Of a DNA stretch of 7,026 nucleotides, positions 1 through 5,260 are shown one piece after another. Positions within the stretch are counted from its first letter, which is position 1, and every line of letters begins with the position of its first letter. This DNA is from Candidatus Zixiibacteriota bacterium (GTDB lineage: Bacteria; Zixibacteria; MSB-5A5; GN15; FEB-12). The position numbers were made by a program, and so were the translations under genes. The notes beneath the pieces are model-generated. The model had not been told where the DNA came from. It made no database searches and was given only the letters and a program-made list of their open reading frames with translations. Location of the stretch: the NCBI GenBank assembly GCA_003641415.1, contig QNAG01000140.1, positions 1-7,026 on the forward strand. Reading direction: 5' to 3'.

Positions 1-33
1 GATAATAGCACGATCAAGCCTTCTTGGATTCCC

Positions 34-59
34 GGAACCACCAAGGGGTTCTGCCCTAC
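34..59 (-). repeat. GTAG-footed hairpin, GGAACC family
   Basis: GGAACC at 34-39 can pair with the GGTTCT run at 47-52 (five pairs). The minus-strand GTAG lies at 56-59, a few bases from the foot of the stem. It belongs to the same family as the two tandem copies at 3438-3513, sharing the CCAAGGGGTTC core and the CCCTACT edge. Confidence 0.6.
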
Positions 60-74
60 TTTCATACTAACTTT

Positions 75-135
75 GCGTAGCGGCGGGCCTTGTGTCCGCC
101 GTTCCAATGCTGGGAGACAAGCCCCCAGCCTACGC
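75..135. repeat. Y-shaped inverted REP pair (BIME-like), copy 1
   Basis: This is a 61-bp unit built from three perfect stems. The outer stem is GCGTAG (75-80) with CTACGC (130-135). Arm 1 is CGGCGG (81-86) with CCGCCG (96-101), loop GCCTTGTGT. Arm 2 is GCTGGG (109-114) with CCCAGC (124-129), loop AGACAAGCC. The two arms are joined by a 7-nt linker (102-108). Read outward-in on each strand, GTAG lies directly 5' of each arm, as in REP elements. The two loops are complementary over CTTGT/ACAAG and at 7 of 9 positions overall. The fold is seen in the sequence; the REP/BIME identity is inferred. Confidence 0.8.
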
Positions 136-200
136 GCGGGATAATAGTGCGATCAAGTCGCCCGAAGTTTTAGAGGGTAAGATTGGTTTCCTCTAACTTC

Positions 201-261
201 GCGTAGCGGCGGGCCTTGTGTCCGCTGTTAGATTGCTGGGAGACAAGCCCCCAGCCTACGC
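201..261. repeat. Y-shaped inverted REP pair (BIME-like), copy 2
   Basis: Same length and geometry as copy 1 and identical at 57 of 61 positions. Three of the four differences fall in the unpaired linker (228-234). The fourth, C to T at 226, turns a G:C pair of arm 1 into a G:T (G:U in RNA) wobble, so the fold survives. Outer stem 201-206/256-261, arm 1 207-212/222-227, arm 2 235-240/250-255. Confidence 0.8.
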
Positions 262-275
262 GTGATAGGAATGGT

Positions 276-314
276 TGCGGCACATTCGCTGGGAGACAAG
301 GCCGCACCCTACAC
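276..314 (-). repeat. Rearranged half unit with a new stem
   Basis: From 288 this matches the right half of the 61-bp unit, and the match to 3548-3591 extends beyond the unit (about 35 of 44 positions over 288-331). Arm 1 is missing. TGCGGC (276-281) instead pairs with GCCGCA (301-306), enclosing the old arm-2 sequence. The minus-strand GTAG at 309-312 sits close to the foot of this new stem. It is either a recombined copy or a distinct subfamily. Confidence 0.5.
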
Positions 315-331
315 GACACGTGAACAGCAGA

Positions 332-351
332 TCAGGTTGCTTGCAACCTGA
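332..351. repeat. Perfect 9-bp hairpin
   Basis: TCAGGTTGC (332-340) and GCAACCTGA (343-351) are exact complements around a 2-base centre. There is no following T run, so it is not a typical terminator. It lies about 65 bases before the likely promoter of the next gene and could be an operator-like dyad or part of the flanking repeat. Confidence 0.5.
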
Positions 352-416
352 CACAGGGGAATCTGTCGCCCACAAACAATTGGGACAACTCTTACTAATA
401 TATAACAATAAAATCT

Positions 417-445
417 TTGCCACTTCACCTCCAGTGTGCTATCGT
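417..445 (+). promoter_or_regulatory. Possible sigma-70-type promoter for the GYD gene
   Basis: TTGCCA (417-422) and TATCGT (440-445) are separated by 17 bases. They match the -35 consensus at 5 of 6 and the -10 consensus at 4 of 6. The start codon is 31 bases downstream of the -10 box and the stretch before it is A/T-rich. This rests on sequence match only. Confidence 0.3.
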
Positions 446-476
446 TAGGGTGACAAACATAACATAAGGAGGGAAT

Positions 477-758
477 ATGGCGTCATATATCATGGCCATG
501 ACCATCAATCCAGCCGCGAAAAAGGAACACCCTAATTTGTCCCACCATGTTAATCAGTCTCTGGAAGTGTTTACAAAGAACGAAGTAACAGTGGATAAAC
601 TGTATGCTACCCTCGGGCGGTATGATTTCCTGGCTGTGTTTGATGTGGCTGATCAAACAGTAGCGTTTCGGGTAGCTTCCGAAATCAACAGTATGGCTAT
701 TCTTGAAACCGAGACCTGGCCTGTTATTCCGTTTGAGAATTTTTCAAAGCTGATATAG
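477..758 (+). CDS. GYD-domain protein
   Basis: This 93-residue protein fits the GYD family, small proteins of about 90-105 residues that form a ferredoxin-like alpha/beta fold and usually associate as dimers. Their biochemical role is not established. The diagnostic stretch is GRYDFLAVFDVAD (residues 47-59), where the family has its G-x-Y-D motif followed by a hydrophobic strand. The N-terminus (ASYIMAMTINPA) matches the usual first strand. There is no signal peptide or membrane segment, so it should be cytoplasmic. AAGGAGGG at 466-473 ends three bases before the ATG, a strong though close ribosome site that favours this start over the ATGs at codons 6 and 8. The stop lies 56 bases before the cyclotransferase gene, so the two may share a transcript. 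Function cannot be predicted from the sequence. Confidence 0.85.
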   Translation: MASYIMAMTINPAAKKEHPNLSHHVNQSLEVFTKNEVTVDKLYATLGRYDFLAVFDVADQTVAFRVASEINSMAILETETWPVIPFENFSKLI

Positions 759-814
759 AAGGAAGTGTCGTTAGCGTAGAAAAAGAGAAAAAAACGAATC
801 CCGATAAATTCAAC

Positions 815-1675
815 ATGACAACCAACAGATTTCTCAACCATGATTCACCGAGACTGAACAGAGTGAATTTTACCTCTCGCAAGAGTCTGATAGTGCTCAT
901 TTTGGCTATTGCCTTGTCTCTGGCTTGTTCCAGGTCAAGTGAGTCTGATTCTAATAACAAAGAACCGGAAATTACCAGGTTCTATACGTATAGCGTGATC
1001 AATGAGTATCCCCACGATAATGCCGCCTACACCCAGGGACTGGTCTATGTGGATGGCGTCCTCTACGAGGGAACGGGTTCCTATGAGCAATCCTCGCTTC
1101 GCCGTGTTGACCTCGAAACCGGCGCTGTCCTGCAGAGTCGAAGTTTACCCTCCAAAAACGCAGGATTCTACTTTGGGGAAGGAATAGACGTGCTTGGTGA
1201 GAAAATCTTCCAGTTGACCTGGCTGTCCCGGGTGGGTTTTGTATATGATCGCATTACATTTGATTCGTTGGATTATTTTGGGTATAACACTCAGGGCTGG
1301 GGGCTGACTCATGACAGCTCGCAGTTTATCATGAGTGACGGATCCTCGATTTTGTATTTCCGTGATACTTCCACCTTTGCGATATCCAGAACTATCCAAG
1401 TTCACGACAGTATCAGATCGATAGGAAATCTCAACGAGTTGGAGTACATCAATGGTGAGATATACGCCAATGTCTACCAAACTGATCGCATTGTGCGCAT
1501 TTCTCCCTCAACAGGTTTTGTTACCGGCTGGATCAATCTCGCCGGCATTATTGAATGGTACTCCGGAATCGGTGTTCTCAATGGCATAGCTTACGATAGT
1601 GAAAATGACAGGCTCTTTGTCACCGGTAAGAACTGGCCCAAACTGTTTGAGATTGAGCTGGTGGAACAGCAATAG
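815..1675 (+). CDS. Glutaminyl-peptide cyclotransferase, plant-type beta-propeller, exported
   Basis: This 286-residue protein matches the plant/bacterial type of glutaminyl-peptide cyclotransferase. That enzyme converts N-terminal glutamine of peptides to pyroglutamate, releasing ammonia, and folds as a five-bladed propeller unrelated to the animal zinc enzyme. Family blocks appear in order: YTQGL (72-76), YEGTGSYEQSSLRRVDL (84-100), FGEGI (120-124), QLTW (133-136), GWGLT (161-165), MSDGS (173-177), NELEYI (207-212), NGIAYD (256-261) and TGKNWPKLFEI (270-280). A hydrophobic segment (about 24-37) ends in LSLAC with Cys38, so it is exported and probably a lipoprotein, though the lipobox is not ideal. 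Residue 160 is Gln where I expect Glu (TEGWGL) in the family. The ATG has no clear ribosome site and leaves a long 22-residue pre-region; GTG at 863 would give a more usual signal peptide. Probably co-transcribed with the GYD gene. Confidence 0.9.
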   Translation: MTTNRFLNHDSPRLNRVNFTSRKSLIVLILAIALSLACSRSSESDSNNKEPEITRFYTYSVINEYPHDNAAYTQGLVYVDGVLYEGTGSYEQSSLRRVDLETGAVLQSRSLPSKNAGFYFGEGIDVLGEKIFQLTWLSRVGFVYDRITFDSLDYFGYNTQGWGLTHDSSQFIMSDGSSILYFRDTSTFAISRTIQVHDSIRSIGNLNELEYINGEIYANVYQTDRIVRISPSTGFVTGWINLAGIIEWYSGIGVLNGIAYDSENDRLFVTGKNWPKLFEIELVEQQ

Positions 1676-1698
1676 GCTGGCTTATGGATATTCCGTAA

Positions 1699-1724
1699 AG
1701 CTATGGTTTCATCGAGCCATAGTT
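1699..1724 (+). other. Stem-loop just after the cyclotransferase gene
   Basis: AGCTATGG (1699-1706) pairs with CCATAGTT (1717-1724) across a 10-base loop, with one G:T wobble. It begins 24 bases after the stop codon. No T run follows, so it is a weak terminator candidate at best and may serve as a 3'-end hairpin. Confidence 0.3.
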
Positions 1725-1791
1725 CATGCTCCTGATGCTGCCATGACCAAACACTGGTAAGACTTGTTCAACGAATTAAGTTAGGATTTGA

Positions 1792-1998
1792 ATGGAATTG
1801 CGTGATGAATTGAGAGTGGTCGCTATACGCTGGACGGCTGAGGGGACACACCAGGGTGAATATCTGGGAGTGTCACCGACCGGTAAACTGATATTATTTC
1901 GTGGAATCGAGATTCTACAAATAGTCAATGGTCAAGTCGCTGAACGCTGGGGAGAATGGGATGGTTTCGATCTGCTTGAGCAGTTAAGAGCGCCATAG
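1792..1998 (+). pseudogene. SnoaL-like ester cyclase, C-terminal fragment
   Basis: The 68 residues match the second half of SnoaL-like polyketide/ester cyclases (NTF2-like fold, normally about 130-140 residues). VVAIRWTAEGTHQGEYLGVSPTGK (residues 9-32) corresponds to the family's VxVRWTxxGTHxGExxGxxPTGK, and the rest (FRGIEILQIVNGQVAERWGEWDGFDLLEQL) covers the last strands and C-terminal helix. The first 60-70 residues, with the first helices and part of the pocket, are missing. An in-frame TGA touches the ATG (TGAATG, 1789-1794). Only 116 bases separate it from the previous gene, too few for the lost part, and I could not read the missing half in any frame there. There is no good ribosome site. 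I read it as a decayed remnant. It could instead be a short expressed protein, but half an NTF2 fold is unlikely to be stable. Confidence 0.6.
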
Positions 1999-2057
1999 AC
2001 CGACTAGTGATAATCCTCAAAAGTTTATAATTTTATCAAACTATACATTGAAGAGAT

Positions 2058-2095
2058 AATAATAAGAATAGCATTACCTATTCTTATTATTTTTT
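2058..2095 (+). terminator. Rho-independent-type terminator between convergent genes
   Basis: A perfect 14-bp stem (2058-2071 with 2078-2091) encloses the 6-base loop CATTAC and runs into a tract of six T (2090-2095). The stem has only two G:C pairs. The T tract is on the plus strand, so it would end transcripts from the 477-1998 cluster. The minus-strand continuation is not T-rich, so it should not act for the facing aminopeptidase gene. Confidence 0.7.
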
Positions 2096-2171
2096 GTTAA
2101 TGTCGCGCACTGGTGTTAAAGGTTCTGTGGAACCAGCGGAGCCACAAGGAAAACAGAATCAGCACTCAGGT

Positions 2172-3308
2172 TCAAAATGCGTCCGACTTCAGATTTTCCA
2201 CTGAGAAATCCTGCTCCATCTTTTCATCAACAAACACCCCGTCTTTACGGATTAGTTTATCGTCAAACCAGATCTCTCCGCCACCATAGTCTTTTCTCTG
2301 AATCAGTACCAGGTCCCAATGGATAGACGACTGGTTGCCGTTGGGGGCTTCATCGTAACACTGGCCGGGAGTCAAGTGGAACGAGCCGGCGATTTTCTCA
2401 TCGAAGAGGGTATCCTTCATCGGATGCAGGATGAACGGGTTGACACCAATCGCGAACTCTCCAACATAGCGGGAGCCCTCGTCAGTATCGAGAATCTCGT
2501 TGAGTTTTTTGTCGTCGCCGTCACAGGTAGCCTTGACGATTTTCCCCTTCTCGAAAGTGAATGAGATACCAGTGTACACGTTCCCCTGGTAAAGTGATGG
2601 TGTGTTGTATGTAATAGTACCGTTGATGGAATCACGTACCGGTGCAGTGTAGACTTCACCATCGGGGATATTACGCTCACCATCGCATTTGACTATGTGG
2701 ATATTCTTGATGGAGAAGGTCAGGTCAGTTCCAGGGCTTACGATGTGAACTTTGTCAGTCGCTCCCATAAGAGCCGCAAGTCCATTCTGAGCTTTGGACA
2801 TTTTAGCGTAATCAGCGCAACAGACCTCAAAGTAGAAATCTTCGAACGCTTCCTGCGACATTTCCGCCAATTGAGCCATAGCGTTGTTGGGATAACGAAG
2901 AACCACCCAGCGGGTCCGCTTAACTCTTTCTTCAAGATGGACTGGTTTATAGAATATCTGATTCTGCTTGTCCATCTGTTCGACAGGGATATCAGCCATA
3001 TCAAACGGGTTATCCGATCCGCGCAGGCCGATATAAGCATCAGCTTTTTTCATCAGTTGCAGGTGTAAAGCCGCCTGAGTTTCAAACTGGTTGTCGTCGG
3101 CGTGGCTAACCCATTGGCGGAGAAGTGACTCGTCGTTGTAGTACCAGAAAGGTATTGCGCCTTTCTCTGTGGCATAGCGGATAATATGTTTACCCAGTTC
3201 AAGCGTTTCTTTTCCCTTGATTTCAAGATACAGGATTTCATCTTTTTGTAATTTGACTGAATAGTCAATTAACTGCCGGGCGAGAACCTCGTTTCGCTTA
3301 TCTTTCAT
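2172..3308 (-). CDS. Aminopeptidase, M29 family (AmpS/AmpT/PepS-like metallopeptidase)
   Basis: This 378-residue protein is an M29 aminopeptidase, a cytoplasmic two-metal enzyme that removes N-terminal residues from peptides. The N-terminal half (1-190) contains the usual LARQLIDYSVKLQKDE opening. The metal-binding half has all expected ligands: Glu218 in PDGEVYTAP, Glu284 in RYVGEFAIG, His311 and Tyr318 in GSFHLTPGQCY, and His330/Asp332 in SIHWDLV. The Glu-to-Glu spacing of 66 and the H-x6-Y and H-x-D spacings agree with what I know of the family. The loop between Tyr318 and His330 looks shorter than in the best-studied members. No signal peptide is present. The ATG follows AAGGA (complement of 3315-3319) by six bases. 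Its length is slightly below the usual 400-410 but it appears complete and functional. It lies downstream of the 3636-4724 gene on the same strand, but a 327-base repeat-filled gap makes a shared operon doubtful. Confidence 0.93.
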   Translation of the reverse strand: MKDKRNEVLARQLIDYSVKLQKDEILYLEIKGKETLELGKHIIRYATEKGAIPFWYYNDESLLRQWVSHADDNQFETQAALHLQLMKKADAYIGLRGSDNPFDMADIPVEQMDKQNQIFYKPVHLEERVKRTRWVVLRYPNNAMAQLAEMSQEAFEDFYFEVCCADYAKMSKAQNGLAALMGATDKVHIVSPGTDLTFSIKNIHIVKCDGERNIPDGEVYTAPVRDSINGTITYNTPSLYQGNVYTGISFTFEKGKIVKATCDGDDKKLNEILDTDEGSRYVGEFAIGVNPFILHPMKDTLFDEKIAGSFHLTPGQCYDEAPNGNQSSIHWDLVLIQRKDYGGGEIWFDDKLIRKDGVFVDEKMEQDFSVENLKSDAF

Positions 3309-3437
3309 GGCTAATCCTTCCCAGGTTAATTTATTTCAATTCGACAGGAAGATAATACATGTGCTGTTAGATAGCAACCATCAAGGTAAACACATCGCAT
3401 TTCCGGTAGGCATACAAGGGCTATCTCAGTCGAGGGA

Positions 3438-3513
3438 TGGCGGAACCGCCGAGGGGTTCCACCCTACTATAGCTCTGGCGGAACCGCCAAGGGGTTCCAC
3501 CCTACTATAGCTC
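3438..3513 (-). repeat. Tandem pair of 38-bp GTAG-footed hairpin repeats
   Basis: Two head-to-tail copies, 3438-3475 and 3476-3513, differ at one position (G3451 against A3489). Each has GGAACC pairing with GGTTCC (3442-3447/3455-3460 and 3480-3485/3493-3498) and, on the minus strand, GTAG three bases from the stem foot (3464-3467 and 3502-3505). Each also contains GGCGGAACCGCC, which can form a competing hairpin. Near-identity implies recent duplication. Confidence 0.85.
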
Positions 3514-3574
3514 GCGTAGCGGCGGGCCTTGTGTCCGCCGTTCTAATGCTGGGAGACAAGCCTCTATCCTACAC
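3514..3574. repeat. Y-shaped inverted REP pair (BIME-like), copy 3, right arm decayed
   Basis: The unit starts on the base after the tandem repeats and matches copy 1 at 56 of 61 positions. Arm 1 (3520-3525/3535-3540) is perfect with the same loop. Arm 2 (3548-3553/3563-3568) has lost most of its complementarity, keeping three Watson-Crick pairs and two wobbles. The outer stem has one mismatch (A3573). Both GTAG tetranucleotides are kept (3516-3519 plus strand, 3569-3572 minus strand). Confidence 0.8.
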
Positions 3575-3635
3575 GGAACGTGAATAGCGGACAACCTCGA
3601 GGGGAAGTATTTGAGGAAGAATATGTTTTGCCTGA

Positions 3636-4724
3636 TTATTTCAGTAGTACCATCTTCTTCGTATCGACGAACTCCCCTGCTTTCAGACGATAAAAATAGA
3701 ACCCGCTGGCTACCGGATTGCCCGTGAAACTACATCCGTCCCACTCCTGCTGGTGATGTCCGGCTTTTTGCCACCCATGCGTCAGAATCTGTACCGTTTG
3801 TCCGGTAACGTTGTAGACTGTTAATTGCACATTCGAGGCACGTGGCAGATCATAGCTAACATATGTCGTTGGATTGAACGGGTTGGGGTAGTTCTGGTGC
3901 AGGCGATATGAATCTGGCAGATTGTTGGCATCTTCATCGTCCACATCCATGGAGATATTCCAGCCGGAGATGCGCGCCATCATCCACCACCATGCTTTCC
4001 CCTTGAGATAGCAGTTGAAACAGTGCGAGTGCGCACAACTGCCGCAGCTGGGACAGGTGTGAGCGGAACACCAATCATAACACCAGTGGCAGTAGTCGGA
4101 TTCATCAGGGTAGTAGTTGCCATCCGGGTCCCAACTCTCAATATCAGCGAAATCAAACAGTATCTTATCGTGAGCATTGCAGTAATCACGTATCTGATTA
4201 TTGCGAGCATACAGGTTTCCGCCTGTTCCGGTTCCGTCGAGGTGACCCGTCATGTAGATGAAAGTTACGTCGGGGTAGTCCGCTTCGAGTTCCTCCATCT
4301 TAGCCAGATAGATATTGATCCCTGCCTCCGTGTTGTCCGAACACCCTCCGCACCATGAGAACATGGCCATGTTGCATTCGGGATGGTCGTTGAGATAGAT
4401 ACGAGTGCTCGGCACCCAGGAAGTGTCACCATTATGTCCGAGGTCATCACCGGGCTCGTGAAAAGGAGGAGGATTGTATGTCGGGTTTTCGGTCTCCACC
4501 ATGCTGATACCCGTCACTATCTGGCTGCCGTGCGATGTATGTACGTAGTGGATATTGAAGTTGGAACCTATGGCGGTAATCGTGTCAGTGGGGATATCAT
4601 CAAACTGCGTGACAGCCACGTGGTCGGCAATGATGGGCCCAGCCTGTAAAGCAGACACAGAACAAAGCAGGGTTAAAATTAGTATAATTACCCCGCGTGC
4701 AAATAACTCAAAACTCGAATTCAT
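3636..4724 (-). CDS. Secreted Cys-rich protein with type IX-type C-terminal sorting domain, SGNH-like core possible
   Basis: The 362-residue product has a signal peptide (hydrophobic 11-26, likely cleavage after Ala28). Residues about 54-200 form the main domain: HYVHTSHGSQIV (59-70) resembles a nucleophile block of SGNH/GDSL-type hydrolases, and a hydrophobic strand leads into TGHLDGTGTGGN (159-170). I cannot confirm a catalytic triad. Residues 212-238 hold eight Cys in several CxxC spacings with interspersed His, followed by LKGKAWWWMMARISGW (240-255). After a short acidic linker (260-266), residues 272-362 are a FlgD-like/T9SS sorting domain: YRLHQNYPNPFNPTT, VYNVTGQTV, SGFYFYRL and terminal TKKMVLLK. 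In such proteins this domain directs passage through the outer membrane by the type IX system and surface attachment or release. The ATG has GGGAG six bases upstream (complement of 4731-4735). Substrate unknown. Confidence 0.8.
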   Translation of the reverse strand: MNSSFELFARGVIILILTLLCSVSALQAGPIIADHVAVTQFDDIPTDTITAIGSNFNIHYVHTSHGSQIVTGISMVETENPTYNPPPFHEPGDDLGHNGDTSWVPSTRIYLNDHPECNMAMFSWCGGCSDNTEAGINIYLAKMEELEADYPDVTFIYMTGHLDGTGTGGNLYARNNQIRDYCNAHDKILFDFADIESWDPDGNYYPDESDYCHWCYDWCSAHTCPSCGSCAHSHCFNCYLKGKAWWWMMARISGWNISMDVDDEDANNLPDSYRLHQNYPNPFNPTTYVSYDLPRASNVQLTVYNVTGQTVQILTHGWQKAGHHQQEWDGCSFTGNPVASGFYFYRLKAGEFVDTKKMVLLK

Positions 4725-4754
4725 AATTTTCTCCCAGTGTAAAAGAATTTACTC

Positions 4755-4781
4755 TTTATAAAGATGCTCTCGTAATTTCAA
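4755..4781 (-). promoter_or_regulatory. Possible promoter for the secreted-protein gene
   Basis: On the minus strand TTGAAA (complement of 4776-4781) precedes TATAAA (complement of 4755-4760) with a short 15-base spacer. The -10 box ends about 30 bases before the ATG at 4724. The spacer is shorter than usual, so this is tentative. TTGACA on the same strand (complement of 4855-4860) lacks a good -10 partner. Confidence 0.3.
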
Positions 4782-4841
4782 TTAGTACAGACAGACTGTA
4801 ATAACAGATTAGTGCATTGCAATGTTTTCTTATTCTGTAAC

Positions 4842-4869
4842 TTGATAAGCAGGTTGTCAAGTTTATAAC
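4842..4869 (+). promoter_or_regulatory. Possible promoter upstream of tRNA-Leu
   Basis: TTGATA (4842-4847) and TATAAC (4864-4869) lie 16 bases apart, each matching the sigma-70 consensus at 5 of 6. The inverted repeat CTTGATAA (4841-4848)/TTGTCAAG (4854-4861), with one mismatch, covers the -35 box and could be an operator. The tRNA starts about 170 bases further on, so a long leader or a nearer promoter would be needed. Confidence 0.3.
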
Positions 4870-4978
4870 TGGCGATAAACACAAATCTATTGACATGACG
4901 CTCCTATATTCCCATCTTAGTTCGTCGCACAAGTAAGGACTGTAGAGTTGCTGAAGCTTTTTCTTTGAGAGACACTTT

Positions 4979-4996
4979 TTTGGACACCTGTCCAAA
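4979..4996. promoter_or_regulatory. Perfect 18-bp palindrome, operator-like
   Basis: TTTGGACA and TGTCCAAA are exact complements separated by CC. The size and central spacing suit a site for a dimeric helix-turn-helix repressor, and it lies 46 bases before tRNA-Leu. No regulator gene is in the window. As RNA it would be a hairpin with too small a loop and no T run, so a terminator is unlikely. Confidence 0.4.
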
Positions 4997-5042
4997 TTTA
5001 TCAGTTCAGCTTCGAAGGTTAAGTGCTTGTGCCACAGGTAAT

Positions 5043-5126
5043 GCCGAAGTGGTGAAACAGGTAGACGCGCTGCGTTCAGGGCGCAGTGTCCGTAAGGACA
5101 TGGGGGTTCGAATCCCCCCTTCGGCA
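5043..5126 (+). tRNA. tRNA-Leu, anticodon CAG
   Basis: The acceptor stem is GCCGAAG (5043-5049) with CTTCGGC (5119-5125), discriminator A5126. The anticodon arm is CTGCG (5070-5074) and CGCAG (5082-5086) around loop TTCAGGG, giving anticodon CAG at 5077-5079, which reads CUG. The long variable arm typical of Leu is TGTCC (5087-5091), GTAA and GGACA (5096-5100). The T arm is GGGGG (5102-5106), loop TTCGAAT, then CCCCC (5114-5118). The 3' end continues TAAC, so CCA is not encoded and must be added by the nucleotidyltransferase. A short T run (5132-5136) follows. It stands alone, with no tRNA neighbour. Confidence 0.97.
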
Positions 5127-5239
5127 TAACATTTTTACTCCGTAATATTTTAACAAGAACTGTACGGTGACAGCTCGGCTCCGCCAGTAAATAAGTACGC
5201 CACGATGGAAAACCTGTGAGCGAAGTCGAAGTATGGCAA

Positions 5240-5260
5240 TAGACATACCGTCGATGTCTA
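5240..5260 (-). other. Stem-loop at the 3' end of the membrane-protein gene
   Basis: TAGACAT (5240-5246) pairs perfectly with ATGTCTA (5254-5260) across a 7-base loop. It overlaps the minus-strand stop codon (5258-5260). No T tract follows on the minus strand, so it is a weak terminator or a 3'-end stabilising hairpin. The rest of 5127-5257 shows nothing recognisable. Confidence 0.35.

Larger units (their letters stand above)
1..476. other. Repeat-rich intergenic region upstream of the GYD gene
   Basis: I see no coding region here. It holds one GGAACC-type hairpin (34-59), two full 61-bp Y-shaped units (75-135 and 201-261), a rearranged half unit (276-314) and a further hairpin (332-351). 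The 18-mer at 1-18 recurs with two changes at 140-157, so unit and flank seem to have been copied together. From about 360 to 465 the DNA becomes A/T-rich and carries the likely promoter of the following gene. Confidence 0.8.
3309..3635. other. Repeat cluster between two minus-strand genes
   Basis: No coding region is credible here. It holds two tandem 38-bp repeats (3438-3475 and 3476-3513) abutting a third copy of the 61-bp Y unit (3514-3574), whose right flank resembles the DNA at 315-331. About 3309-3400 is A/T-rich and holds the ribosome site of the aminopeptidase gene and probably its promoter, though I found no convincing -35/-10 pair. I see no clear terminator for the 3636-4724 gene. 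Confidence 0.7.
4725..5042. other. Divergent intergenic region, A/T-rich, with dyads
   Basis: This lies between the divergent 3636-4724 gene and tRNA-Leu. It contains a possible minus-strand promoter, a possible plus-strand promoter overlapped by an inverted repeat, and an 18-bp perfect palindrome (4979-4996). No open reading frame here looks real. Confidence 0.6.

Noticed and set aside
477..1675. A peptide-processing operon linking GYD protein, cyclotransferase and aminopeptidase
   Set aside because: The aminopeptidase is on the opposite strand beyond a terminator and is cytoplasmic, while the cyclotransferase is exported; adjacency alone does not support a system.
2697..3068. Plus-strand frame of 123 residues within the aminopeptidase gene
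   Set aside because: It is antisense to a gene whose product carries the full set of M29 metal ligands; it is a shadow frame.
3438..3513. CRISPR array
   Set aside because: Only two copies, directly tandem without spacers and internally palindromic in REP style; no cas gene is present.
4023..4358. Plus-strand frame of 111 residues opposite the secreted protein
   Set aside because: It is antisense to a gene with a signal peptide and a diagnostic sorting domain; its Val/Ile-rich composition comes from the reverse of the other strand.
4890..4910. TTGACA followed by TATATT as a tRNA promoter
   Set aside because: The spacer is only nine bases, too short for a sigma-70 promoter, and no other -10 box fits 16-18 bases downstream.
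4756..5127. Minus-strand frame of 123 residues beginning MPKGGFEPP
   Set aside because: Its N-terminus is the antisense of tRNA-Leu, a well-known source of false protein predictions.
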